In this document: positions 44,989-51,667 of the stretch, piece by piece
Layout of the letters: each line of letters begins with the position of its first letter
Numbering within the stretch: the stretch's first letter is position 1
Origin: Coriobacteriia bacterium
Lineage (GTDB): Bacteria > Actinomycetota > Coriobacteriia > Anaerosomatales > JAAXUF01
Reading direction: 5' to 3'
Assembly (NCBI GenBank): GCA_013334745.1
Contig: JAAXWY010000014.1
Location: 1-51,667 of the forward strand
Length of the DNA: 51,667 bases
Notes under the pieces: generated by a model
What the model was told of the DNA's origin: nothing
Database searches by the model: none
The model's input: only the letters and a program-made list of their open reading frames with translations
Position numbers and translations under genes: made by a program

Positions 44989-45383
44989 CGCACGCCCTCG
45001 AGCTCGGCTGCGATCACATCCTCGGTCACGACCAGGCTCACTCCCCCGATACGCGCGGTCGCCCAGATCTGCGCATCCCAGTACGAGACGGAGTAGCGGC
45101 GCCAGCAGCGCAGGGTTTCGCGCATGACGCGCTCGTCAAGTGGAAGCACCTCGAAGCTGTAGAGCACCCGGTCGATGACGGCAGCGACCTGCTCGACTGA
45201 GAGCGGTGCGCGCAGCCGGCGCGAGGCGCTCACAAACTCGGCCACGACCTGCGGGCTGAGCACGCCGGCTCCCCACGATCCCACGTGATCGAGCACCGCC
45301 CTCGCGCGGGCGGACTTCTCCGGCTCGGAGCGGTCGACCGCGTGGGCGAACACGCTCGTATCGAGAAGGACCCTAGCGGTCAT
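44931..45383 (-). CDS. PIN-domain toxin (VapC-like)
   Basis: 150 residues, PIN nuclease fold. Acidic metal-site residues: D8 in LLDTSVFAH, E in VVAEFVSAS, D in SYWDAQIWATA and acidic residues in VVTEDV. VapC toxins cleave specific tRNAs or rRNA. ATG at 45383 overlaps the antitoxin gene by 11 bases, the usual coupling. The 3' end overlaps the convergent CcmF-like gene by 58 bases. Confidence 0.9.
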   Translation of the reverse strand: MTARVLLDTSVFAHAVDRSEPEKSARARAVLDHVGSWGAGVLSPQVVAEFVSASRRLRAPLSVEQVAAVIDRVLYSFEVLPLDERVMRETLRCWRRYSVSYWDAQIWATARIGGVSLVVTEDVIAAELEGVRYIDPFESGFSLTDLGLSG

Positions 45384-45633
45384 AGAGGTCCTCACGGCGC
45401 CATGAGCGCTCGGTGGTGCCGTCAACCGGCCCGAGCGCCTGGATCTCGTCGATCGCCGAGAGCAAACGCCGGTGTCCCTCGTCACGCGTGCGGTGGACGC
45501 CGTCCTCGAGGTAGCGGTCGACGGCGATGCGCACGAGCTGCGCCTGCGACACGCCGAGCAACGCCGCACGCTGGGCGAGCCTGCGGTCGGTCGCCTCATC
45601 GAGGTAGAGCTGCTTGCGCACCATCCGAGCCAT
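45373..45633 (-). CDS. Ribbon-helix-helix antitoxin (VapB-like)
   Basis: 86 residues. The N-terminal ribbon (VRKQLYLDE) and helices (LGVSQAQLVRIAVDRYLED) match RHH DNA-binding proteins; the C-terminal tail WRREDLYDR probably wraps the toxin. It is upstream of the PIN gene, and an 8-bp-arm palindrome sits about 55 bases before its start. Confidence 0.9.
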   Translation of the reverse strand: MARMVRKQLYLDEATDRRLAQRAALLGVSQAQLVRIAVDRYLEDGVHRTRDEGHRRLLSAIDEIQALGPVDGTTERSWRREDLYDR

Positions 45634-45685
45634 CGTCGCCCCGCAGTCTGTAGAGCGAACCGCGTCCGTTCGCGTCGCGCCATAC

Positions 45686-45705
45686 GATGTATATGACTAT
45701 ACATC
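45686..45705. promoter_or_regulatory. Palindrome upstream of VapBC (candidate operator)
   Basis: GATGTATA and TATACATC, a perfect inverted repeat with four-base spacer TGAC. The minus-strand arm contains TATAGT, a candidate -10. A paired RHH dimer binding here would give autoregulation. Confidence 0.6.
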
Positions 45706-45776
45706 ACCTTTCGGAGACGCAGAATCAAGGTTGCGTACGTGGAGTGGATCGCGGGTCTTCGCGCGGCTACTGCGCC

Positions 45777-47642
45777 CTACGCGTCGCGAATCATGCTGGT
45801 GACGAGCTCGGTGGCGCGCTCGACGACCTCGGGCTCGATCTCGCTGCTGGTGTCGGTCTTCCAGTGCCAGTTGACCGGCAGCCCCTTGGAGTCGAACGCC
45901 ATGATCGTCATCGCCTTGTAGCCACGGGCGAGCGCTGGCGTCGCGTCGGTCGAAAGCCCCTTGTAGACGCGCGGCTTGACGAGGATCTCCTGCTCGCGCG
46001 AGACGCGGCGGGCAAGGCCCACGAGCCGGGCGCTCGCGCGGTAGCGGCGGATCATGCCCTCGGCGGTGACCCAGGAGAGCTGGCCCGCGCCGACGTTGTC
46101 GATGTTGATGATGAGCGCGTCGCGCACTTCCTCGCCGTACTGCGCGAGGAACGCCTGCATACCAACGGTGCCGACTTCCTCGGCTCCGGTCGCGACGAAC
46201 CAGACTTCCTTCTCGAAGAGGTCGCGGTCGACCATCTCGGTGACCCTGCGGCGGATACGCGCGGCCTCGTTCGCCGCGAACTCGACGTCCTCGATGGGAT
46301 CGTCACCGGCCCAGCCGCCCTTCCAGCCAAACCCGTCGGTGTCGTCGTCACCCTCGCCCTCGGCGCCGAAGTTGTCCCACGATCCGATGTCCTTGCCGGC
46401 TTTGCGCGCGTCGAACTCGTCATCGACGCCGAGCCAGCCCTTCACATCGGGCTCGTCCTTCTTCTTGCGCCCGAACGACAATCCGCTGAACAGGCCGCGC
46501 TTCGGTGGCTGCTCGGGAGTGGGATCCATCGTGCGGGGCGGCTCGGCCATGCCGAGCGTGCCCGTCGCGCCAAGGCCCTCGGCAGCGTCGTCGGCCCAGT
46601 CGCTGTCGAGCGAGCGGGTGGGCGCAGAGGAACGGCTGGGTGGTGTGGGAGCGGGTGAACCCACGGCGCCGAACTCGATCGTCTCGAACTCGGGCAGGCG
46701 CGCGCGCGCTCGCGCCGGCGGAGCCGATGGCGCAGAAGGTATCTGGGAGCCGGAGTCGGCCCAGTCGAAGTCGTCAGGCAGGAGCGACTCGGAGCTGCCA
46801 CTCGAGTAGCTGAGCGCTGCGCCCTCAGGCACCACGCCGGCTTCGCGCGCGACATCCTCGGAGTGGCGCGTCGCCGTGAACTGCGAGGTCACGAATCGCG
46901 AGGAGTCCGGCTCGGGAACGATGTTGTGAAACACGCCGAGCATCGCCGCAACGCCCGAGGCGTTGTCGCCGGCGCCGGCCACGAAGGGCATCGCGAGCTC
47001 GCGGTGGATGTTGATGAGCATCGGGATGACCAGGTAGGCCGAGGCGGCGACCGCCGCGTACCAGATGTAGGTCTTCACGGCGGTGGGAATCGGCAGGGGA
47101 AGCGCGGCGATGAGGAGCAGCATCGGTACTAGGAACGTGCAGGTCTTCATCAGCGTGAACGTCACGCCGAACTGCCCGACCATCCCGGGCGAGAATGCGA
47201 GCGAGGAACGGGCGCTGTCGTAGTGCGCCACGACGATGACCTTCTTGAGCTTCTCGTTACGACGCGCCTTTGGCACGTGCCGAGCGATGACGTTCTGGCT
47301 GGGACCCTTGGGCAGGATGCTGGAGATGCCCCAGCGGGTGTCGAGGTCGAGGAACATCATCACCGCGGAAAGCGCAGAGAGAGCGACCGCCGCCGGCATC
47401 AGCTTCCCGCCGAGCAGCCACGCGCCCGCACACACCGCCGAGACGATCGTGAGCAGGTGGTAGATGACGTACGCCCACGAGTAGGTGCGCGGCGCATCGA
47501 ACTCCTGGATCTCGGGTTCGACTCCACGCGCGACGAATACCGACTCCACGTATGCCGCAGCGCGGTGCTCGGCGTCGGTGGTGGCCGGACGCGGCCCGAT
47601 CTCATCGGCGAGTGCGGTAAGGTGCTGCATCATCTCGGCCAT
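45777..47642 (-). CDS. M28-family membrane peptidase with large disordered insertion
   Basis: 621 residues. M28 metal ligands are present: H140/D142 in AHYDSARSS, D226 in AGAGDNASG, E488/E489 in TGAEEVG, D515 in NIDNVG and H593 in NWHW. Four membrane helices occur (about 55-75, 80-98, 165-185, 190-210), two of them between the first His and the Asp. A 210-residue low-complexity stretch (about 245-455), rich in Pro, Ser, Asp and Gly, splits the catalytic domain. The ATG at 47642 follows CCGGAGGTCCACG. Likely a membrane-bound aminopeptidase or related zinc hydrolase; substrate unknown. Divergent from the DUF389 gene. Confidence 0.88.
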   Translation of the reverse strand: MAEMMQHLTALADEIGPRPATTDAEHRAAAYVESVFVARGVEPEIQEFDAPRTYSWAYVIYHLLTIVSAVCAGAWLLGGKLMPAAVALSALSAVMMFLDLDTRWGISSILPKGPSQNVIARHVPKARRNEKLKKVIVVAHYDSARSSLAFSPGMVGQFGVTFTLMKTCTFLVPMLLLIAALPLPIPTAVKTYIWYAAVAASAYLVIPMLINIHRELAMPFVAGAGDNASGVAAMLGVFHNIVPEPDSSRFVTSQFTATRHSEDVAREAGVVPEGAALSYSSGSSESLLPDDFDWADSGSQIPSAPSAPPARARARLPEFETIEFGAVGSPAPTPPSRSSAPTRSLDSDWADDAAEGLGATGTLGMAEPPRTMDPTPEQPPKRGLFSGLSFGRKKKDEPDVKGWLGVDDEFDARKAGKDIGSWDNFGAEGEGDDDTDGFGWKGGWAGDDPIEDVEFAANEAARIRRRVTEMVDRDLFEKEVWFVATGAEEVGTVGMQAFLAQYGEEVRDALIINIDNVGAGQLSWVTAEGMIRRYRASARLVGLARRVSREQEILVKPRVYKGLSTDATPALARGYKAMTIMAFDSKGLPVNWHWKTDTSSEIEPEVVERATELVTSMIRDA

Positions 47643-47661
47643 CGTGGACCTCCGGCACGGG

Positions 47662-47707
47662 TACCATGTGTGGTGCGCGGCGCATCGGCACCGTCTGCTA
47701 CATGGTA
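47662..47707. repeat. Inverted repeat between the M28 and DUF389 genes
   Basis: TACCATGT (47662-47669) and ACATGGTA (47700-47707) are perfect 8-bp inverted repeats, 30 bases apart, in the 119-base divergent region. Could be an operator pair or a hairpin stem. Confidence 0.4.
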
Positions 47708-47761
47708 GCGCAGCCAAGGGCGCGCTGGCGGCTGGGTTCGGGACAACGAGGGAGGTCTTGG

Positions 47762-48757
47762 GTGAGCCGATTCGGAGACATCCTGCACGGTTCGGTCGTC
47801 GACGCCGATGAGGTCGCGCGCGTTCGCGACATCATCATGTTCGAGGAGCCCGGCCTGCGCGAACGGCTCGTGCGTTTTGCGGTGCTGCTCGTGCTCGCTT
47901 CGGCGATCGCCACGTTCGGGTTGATCTCGGACTCGGTGGCGACCGTGATCGGCGCGATGATCGTCGCTCCGCTCATGCTGCCGATCATGGGGCTCGCGTT
48001 CGCCATCAGCATCGGCGACCGCAAAGCGGTGCTGAGCTCCATCGCCGTCGGCTTCGGCGGCATCGCCACCGCGATCCTCGTGGGCTGGCTGCTTTCGATG
48101 CCGTGGTCCGGCTTCAATCCCGAGGTGAACGGCCAGATCATGGCACGCACCGCACCACGCCTCATCGACCTCTGTGCCGCTATCGCAACCGGGCTGGCCG
48201 GCGCATTCGCTATGAGTCGACGTGATGTCTCCGATACCCTACCGGGCGTCGCGATCGCGATCTCGCTCGTGCCGCCGCTGGCCAACGTGGGCATCCTGCT
48301 CGGCGCCGGTCGGGCCGACCTCGCCGCCGGTAGCATGCTGCTGTTCATCACCAACTACTGCGCGATCCTGCTCGCCGGATCCGCGATGTTCGGGCTGCTC
48401 GGCTTCCCGCGGGTCGCGATGGCCGAGCGCTCCCCCGCCGCCCGGCGCGTTGCCGTCATCGTGGTCATCGTGCTCGCGGTGGTCATTTCGGTGCCGCTCG
48501 GGTACCAGACCTATCAAGTCGCGCGCACCAACATCTCCGAGAGCCGAGTCCACGACGCAGCCGACGCGTGGCTCGCGGGAACCGACTTCCGGGTGCTCGC
48601 GGTGTCCGCCGAGGACGACATCCTTCTCTCGGTGTCGGGCATGGGAAAGCTGCCCTCGACGGCGCCGCTTCAGGCATCACTCATGGGCAAGCTGGGCGGA
48701 CGCCCGGTGACGGTCGAGTACCACCCGAGCGAGACGGTCATCGTCCAGACGCAGTGA
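47762..48757 (+). CDS. DUF389 (TIGR00341) membrane protein
   Basis: 331 residues with about six membrane helices. SVATVIGAMIVAPLMLPIMGLA and GVAIAISLVPPLANVGILLG are the signature repeats of DUF389/TIGR00341 (each seen in frame near 60 and 170). The C-terminal domain (about 235-331) is cytoplasmic-like. Function unknown. GTG at 47762 follows GAGGGAGGTCTTGG; an upstream ATG is less likely because it lies in the divergent promoter region. Confidence 0.9.
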   Translation: MSRFGDILHGSVVDADEVARVRDIIMFEEPGLRERLVRFAVLLVLASAIATFGLISDSVATVIGAMIVAPLMLPIMGLAFAISIGDRKAVLSSIAVGFGGIATAILVGWLLSMPWSGFNPEVNGQIMARTAPRLIDLCAAIATGLAGAFAMSRRDVSDTLPGVAIAISLVPPLANVGILLGAGRADLAAGSMLLFITNYCAILLAGSAMFGLLGFPRVAMAERSPAARRVAVIVVIVLAVVISVPLGYQTYQVARTNISESRVHDAADAWLAGTDFRVLAVSAEDDILLSVSGMGKLPSTAPLQASLMGKLGGRPVTVEYHPSETVIVQTQ

Positions 48758-48760
48758 GGG

Positions 48761-49078
48761 CTAGGCGGTGCGGCCGATGACACGGCCGACCTCCTGCGCC
48801 GACGCACCCATGCTCACGAGCGCGTTGATCAGTAGGTCAAGCGACACCGATGCGTCGGCCGCCTCGATCTTGGCCACGCGCGACTGGCTGGACCCGATGC
48901 GTTGCGCCAGCTTCGACTGAGTCCACTGCCGCTCGTGGCGCACCTGCCGCACGTAGCCGCTCAGGGCGAGACGTATCTCGACGAGCGTCGTCTCTTCTGG
49001 CGTGAGTTGCAGGAAGTCCGCCGCGTCACCGGTTCGCCATCCGGCGGCGTGAAGCCGTGCCTTCTTCGCAGCATCCAC
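48761..49078 (-). CDS. XRE-family antitoxin (HigA-like)
   Basis: 105 residues. The helix-turn-helix is QWTQSKLAQRIGSSQSRVAKIE near residue 50-71; the N-terminal half is helical. GTG at 49078 has GGAGGCGACGATC upstream. It is 12 bases downstream of the toxin gene, the inverted order typical of higBA. It ends four bases from the convergent DUF389 stop. Confidence 0.88.
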   Translation of the reverse strand: MDAAKKARLHAAGWRTGDAADFLQLTPEETTLVEIRLALSGYVRQVRHERQWTQSKLAQRIGSSQSRVAKIEAADASVSLDLLINALVSMGASAQEVGRVIGRTA

Positions 49079-49090
49079 GATCGTCGCCTC

Positions 49091-49426
49091 CTAGATGCGG
49101 TCGTATTGTCGGTAGCGCCGTCTACAGGTTTCGAGCACAGACTGGGGCGTCTTGGCGGTTCGCTTCGCAAAGACCGTCGCAATCACGATCGCATCGGCGT
49201 CGACCCTATACACGATCCGCCACGAGACTCCAGAGTCAGTCACACGCAACTCATGACAGTTGGGCCCGATCGACGGCATCGGTCGCGATACCGGCAGCGC
49301 GAGCGACTCGCCCGCCTGCAGTCGCCTGAGCAACACGCCGACTTCAATCCTGGCCCACGGCGAGAAGGGCGGCGTCTTCACCTCAGACCTCAGCCAGACC
49401 AACGGTTTCGAGCCTCGCACCGTCAC
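49091..49426 (-). CDS. RelE/HigB-like toxin
   Basis: 111 residues with the Gp49/HigB-RelE layout: IEVGVLLRRLQAGESL helices, SWRIVYRV strand and a basic C-terminus with FAKRTAKTPQSVLETCRRR. Ribosome-dependent mRNA cleavage is expected from the family. Two in-frame GTGs are possible: 49426, five bases after AAGG, or 49432. A 6-bp palindrome lies immediately upstream. Confidence 0.85.
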   Translation of the reverse strand: MTVRGSKPLVWLRSEVKTPPFSPWARIEVGVLLRRLQAGESLALPVSRPMPSIGPNCHELRVTDSGVSWRIVYRVDADAIVIATVFAKRTAKTPQSVLETCRRRYRQYDRI

Positions 49427-49435
49427 CGACACCTT

Positions 49436-49451
49436 ATGTCAGATTTGACAT
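49436..49451. promoter_or_regulatory. Palindrome upstream of HigBA (candidate operator)
   Basis: ATGTCA and TGACAT, perfect 6-bp arms with four-base spacer. On the minus strand it lies between TTGCGA and TAAGGT, which are 17 bases apart, so a bound antitoxin would block the promoter. The region from 49452 to 49607 shows no gene. Confidence 0.55.
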
Positions 49452-49607
49452 TCTCGCAACTGCGCTCGTTGCGAATGAAGTGTGGCCGGAGGGGCTTACC
49501 CGATGATGAACAGGCTCTTGCCCTCCAACAACGCAACGGCCCGACCACCGTTTCCGATGACCGGGCCGTGCATTACGCGCCTGTACACGCTGTGTCTCGA
49601 AGCCTAC

Positions 49608-50012
49608 CTACAGGATGCCTGGTTCCATGTGAGGCGGCCTGGTGTTGTGGCACTTCATGCATTCGTTCATGTGACGCCGGCTATGCTGCGCCGTGAGCGT
49701 CGGATCGGTGCTGTGGCACTGGCATCCGGGGATGCCGATCACGAACCGCTTCTGGATCGGAGCCGCCTGACCCGCCGCAACCGCCGCGTCGTAGCGCTCC
49801 ATCACTCCCGGTACCGCCGAGCCGGACATGCCGCCGAAGTTGTATAGCAGCAGCGCGGCGATCCCGCCCACGGCGACCACTGACACGATCGTGATCAGTA
49901 CGCCCCGCAGCACTCGCAGCCAGAGCGGACGGCGCAGCTTGCACTCGAGTTCGGCCTCCTCGGCGACCGGCTCGTCTGTGACGTCGATGGCATCAGGCTC
50001 GAACTCGCCCAC
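49608..50012 (-). CDS. Membrane-anchored small cytochrome-like protein linked to Hcp
   Basis: 134 residues. Acidic N-terminus, one membrane helix (about 35-57), then an extracytoplasmic domain. It contains a standard heme attachment site CMKCH (about 118-122) and an unusual CQCH (about 97-100) that lacks one residue of CxxCH. Several other His (TAQHSRRHMN) could be axial ligands. GTG at 50012 follows AAGGAGG about 11 bases away, the site lying inside hcp's last codons. It starts seven bases after the hcp stop, so it may pass electrons from the quinone pool towards Hcp or an allied reductase. Function inferred from context. Confidence 0.7.
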   Translation of the reverse strand: MGEFEPDAIDVTDEPVAEEAELECKLRRPLWLRVLRGVLITIVSVVAVGGIAALLLYNFGGMSGSAVPGVMERYDAAVAAGQAAPIQKRFVIGIPGCQCHSTDPTLTAQHSRRHMNECMKCHNTRPPHMEPGIL

Positions 50013-50018
50013 GGGTCC

Positions 50019-51662
50019 CTACGCCTCCTTGGCGCCGAGAATCGCGTCGAGATCCTCGCGCGGTGAGGCAGCGATCGGCTTCAGGTCGAAGTTCTCGACA
50101 AGCACGCCGAGCACGTTGGGGCTGATGAACGCCGGCAGCGACGGGCCGATGCGGATGTCCTTGATGCCGAGGTGCAGCAGCGTCAGCAGGATCGCAACGG
50201 CCTTCTGCTCGTACCATGACAGGATCATCGAGAGCGGCAGCTCGTTGACGTCGCACTCGAACGCGCCCGCGAGGGCGACCGCGATCTTGATCGCCGAGTA
50301 GGCGTCGTTGCACTGGCCCACGTCCATGAGGCGCGGCAGTCCGCCGATCTCACCGAGCTGCTTGTCGAAGAAGCGGAACTTGCCGCACGCGAGCGTGAGC
50401 ACGATCGTATCGGCGGGTGTCTCCTCGACGAACTCCGAGTAGTAGTTGCGGCCCGGCTTGGCGCCGTCGCATCCGCCGACCAAGAAGAAGTGGCGGATCG
50501 CGCCGCTCTTGACGGCCTCGATGACGGTCGGGGCGACCGCGAGAACCGCGTTGTGGCCGAAGCCCACGAGCACGTCGCCGACGACGGTGTCCCACGCGAA
50601 GCCCGGCTCGGCGAGCGCGGATTCGATGACCGCCGAGAAGTCCTTGCGCTCAACGTGCGGGATGCCCGGGAACTGGACGGGGCCGCTCGTGAACACACGG
50701 GCCTTGTACTCGTCGTGCGGGATCATGAGGCAGTTCGTGGTCATGAGGATGGGGCCGGGGAACTCGGTGAACTCCTTGCGCTGGTTCTGCCACGCGGTGC
50801 CGAAGTGGCCGACGAGGTGCTCGTACTTGTGCAGCTCGGGGTAGGCGTGGCCGGGGAGCATCTCACCATGCGTGTAGACGTCGACGCCCTTGCCTTCGGT
50901 CTGCTCGAGCAGCGCCTTGAGGTCGGCGAGGTCGTGACCGGAGATGAGGATCGCGTGCCCCTTGCGCTGGCCGAGCTTCACGCCGGTAGGCGTCGGGTGG
51001 CCGTAGGCGCCGGTATTCGCCTCGTCGAGAATCTCCATCGTGCGCAGGTTGACGGCACCGCACTCCATCGCGAGGTCGACCCACGCGCCGAGCTCGATCG
51101 AGGTGTCGGCCATAGCCGCGAGCGCCTTGAACAGGTAGCTGTAGATCGCTGTGTCGGTCACGCCGAGATGACGCGCGTGATGCTCGTAAGCGCCGACGCC
51201 CTTGAGGCCGTAGAGCGTGGTCTCCTGCAACGACTGCACATCGCCGTCGCGCGAGGTGTCCCACGGCGAGCCGAACTCGACGCCCTGGGCGATCTTGCCC
51301 TCGACCGAGCCGGCGGGCTCGAAGGTCGCGAACACGTCGTCGTAGTCGGCGTCGCCGCCAGCAGCGCGGACGCGGTCCTTGAGGGCCTCACGCAGAGCGA
51401 CAGCCTCGTCGACCTTGCCGGCGACCGACTCAGCATCGAAGTCGACGTTGGTCAGCGTCGTGAACAGCGCGTCGGCGGTGAAGGCGCCTTCGGCTGCGGT
51501 GTCGAGACCGCGCGCCTCGGCATCGAGCGCGACGACGGCGAGGCCGCGAACGGAGTTGACGAGCAGATCCTGGAGCGAGGCGACCTCCGGTGACTTCCCG
51601 CAGATACCGACCTTCTCGCAGCCGGTCCCGTGGGCCGTCTGCTCACACTGGTTGCAGAACAT
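50019..51662 (-). CDS. hcp: Hybrid cluster protein (hydroxylamine reductase / NO-related)
   Basis: 547 residues, complete. N-terminal cluster Cys C3, C6, C15 and C21 (CxxC-x8-CxxxxxC) mark the class found in strict anaerobes. Downstream segments contain hybrid-cluster ligands: the YEHHAR helix, GGCDGAKPGRNYY, LTLACGKFRF and the VGQCNDAYSA segment. Hcp reduces hydroxylamine in vitro and reduces or manages NO in vivo. ATG at 51662 is five bases from the right edge, so its upstream control cannot be seen. No hcr reductase is adjacent; a small cytochrome follows instead. Confidence 0.96.
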   Translation of the reverse strand: MFCNQCEQTAHGTGCEKVGICGKSPEVASLQDLLVNSVRGLAVVALDAEARGLDTAAEGAFTADALFTTLTNVDFDAESVAGKVDEAVALREALKDRVRAAGGDADYDDVFATFEPAGSVEGKIAQGVEFGSPWDTSRDGDVQSLQETTLYGLKGVGAYEHHARHLGVTDTAIYSYLFKALAAMADTSIELGAWVDLAMECGAVNLRTMEILDEANTGAYGHPTPTGVKLGQRKGHAILISGHDLADLKALLEQTEGKGVDVYTHGEMLPGHAYPELHKYEHLVGHFGTAWQNQRKEFTEFPGPILMTTNCLMIPHDEYKARVFTSGPVQFPGIPHVERKDFSAVIESALAEPGFAWDTVVGDVLVGFGHNAVLAVAPTVIEAVKSGAIRHFFLVGGCDGAKPGRNYYSEFVEETPADTIVLTLACGKFRFFDKQLGEIGGLPRLMDVGQCNDAYSAIKIAVALAGAFECDVNELPLSMILSWYEQKAVAILLTLLHLGIKDIRIGPSLPAFISPNVLGVLVENFDLKPIAASPREDLDAILGAKEA

Positions 51663-51667
51663 CGACA

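Overview
This is a GC-rich, densely packed bacterial chromosome segment (roughly two thirds G+C by eye). It has many GTG and some TTG starts and clear GGAGG-type ribosome binding sites. It carries an anaerobe-type hybrid cluster protein, c-type cytochrome pieces, a small DUF5679 zinc ribbon and the rpsF-ssb-rpsR-rplI-dnaB block. Together these suggest an anaerobic or microaerophilic high-GC Gram-positive (Actinomycetota, perhaps the Coriobacteriia lineage). The taxonomy is inference. I see no phage, insertion sequence, CRISPR array or rRNA; the only tRNA is tRNA-Gly(CCC).

Layout. 1-6785 (minus) is a copper-handling and Met-sulfoxide-repair cluster: msrB, a small membrane protein, a DsbD/SafE-type transporter fused to a cupredoxin domain, a free membrane-anchored cupredoxin, and a CopA-type P-ATPase with four metal-binding domains that runs off the left edge. 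6899-8455 is a 7TM-PAS-GGDEF diguanylate cyclase. 8452-9174 (minus) is a methionine sulfoxide reductase A whose catalytic cysteine codon is an in-frame TGA followed at once by a SECIS-like hairpin, so I annotate it as a selenoprotein. This is the most striking item in the window. 9434-19141 holds a membrane spermidine-synthase-like fusion, a TIGR00300 LOR/SDH protein, an orphan pilin, purE, a HemN/HemW-like radical SAM protein, purD, a membrane glycosyltransferase and purA.

19376-27201 (plus) has a PH-domain membrane protein and then a seven-gene exporter operon (two HlyD-like adaptors, two ABC ATPases, a TetR regulator, two ABC-2 permeases). It resembles E. coli ybhGFSR/cecR with YbhF split in two. 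A promoter in front of it has its -10 covered by an inverted repeat. 27238-34485 (minus) has an MFS exporter, YfhO-type and GT39-type membrane proteins and an FAD oxidoreductase. 34623-39377 holds a glutaredoxin and the replication/ribosome block dnaB, rplI (with an acidic tail), DUF2232, rpsR, ssb, rpsF. A DnaA-box-like cluster lies between rplI and dnaB. 39459-43108 has an M23-like protein, the tRNA, DUF5679, a DUF1461 protein and a second GGDEF protein. 43241-44988 is a CcsA/CcmF-like pair.

44931-45633 and 48761-49426 are two toxin-antitoxin pairs (VapBC and HigBA types), each with a palindrome upstream. Between them lie an M28 peptidase with a large disordered insertion and a DUF389 protein. 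The right edge has hcp with a small membrane-anchored cytochrome immediately downstream.

Three promoters (rpsF operon, tRNA-Gly, second GGDEF gene) share nearly the same hexamers, TTGCSG and TACACT, 17-18 bases apart. This looks like a local housekeeping promoter signature.
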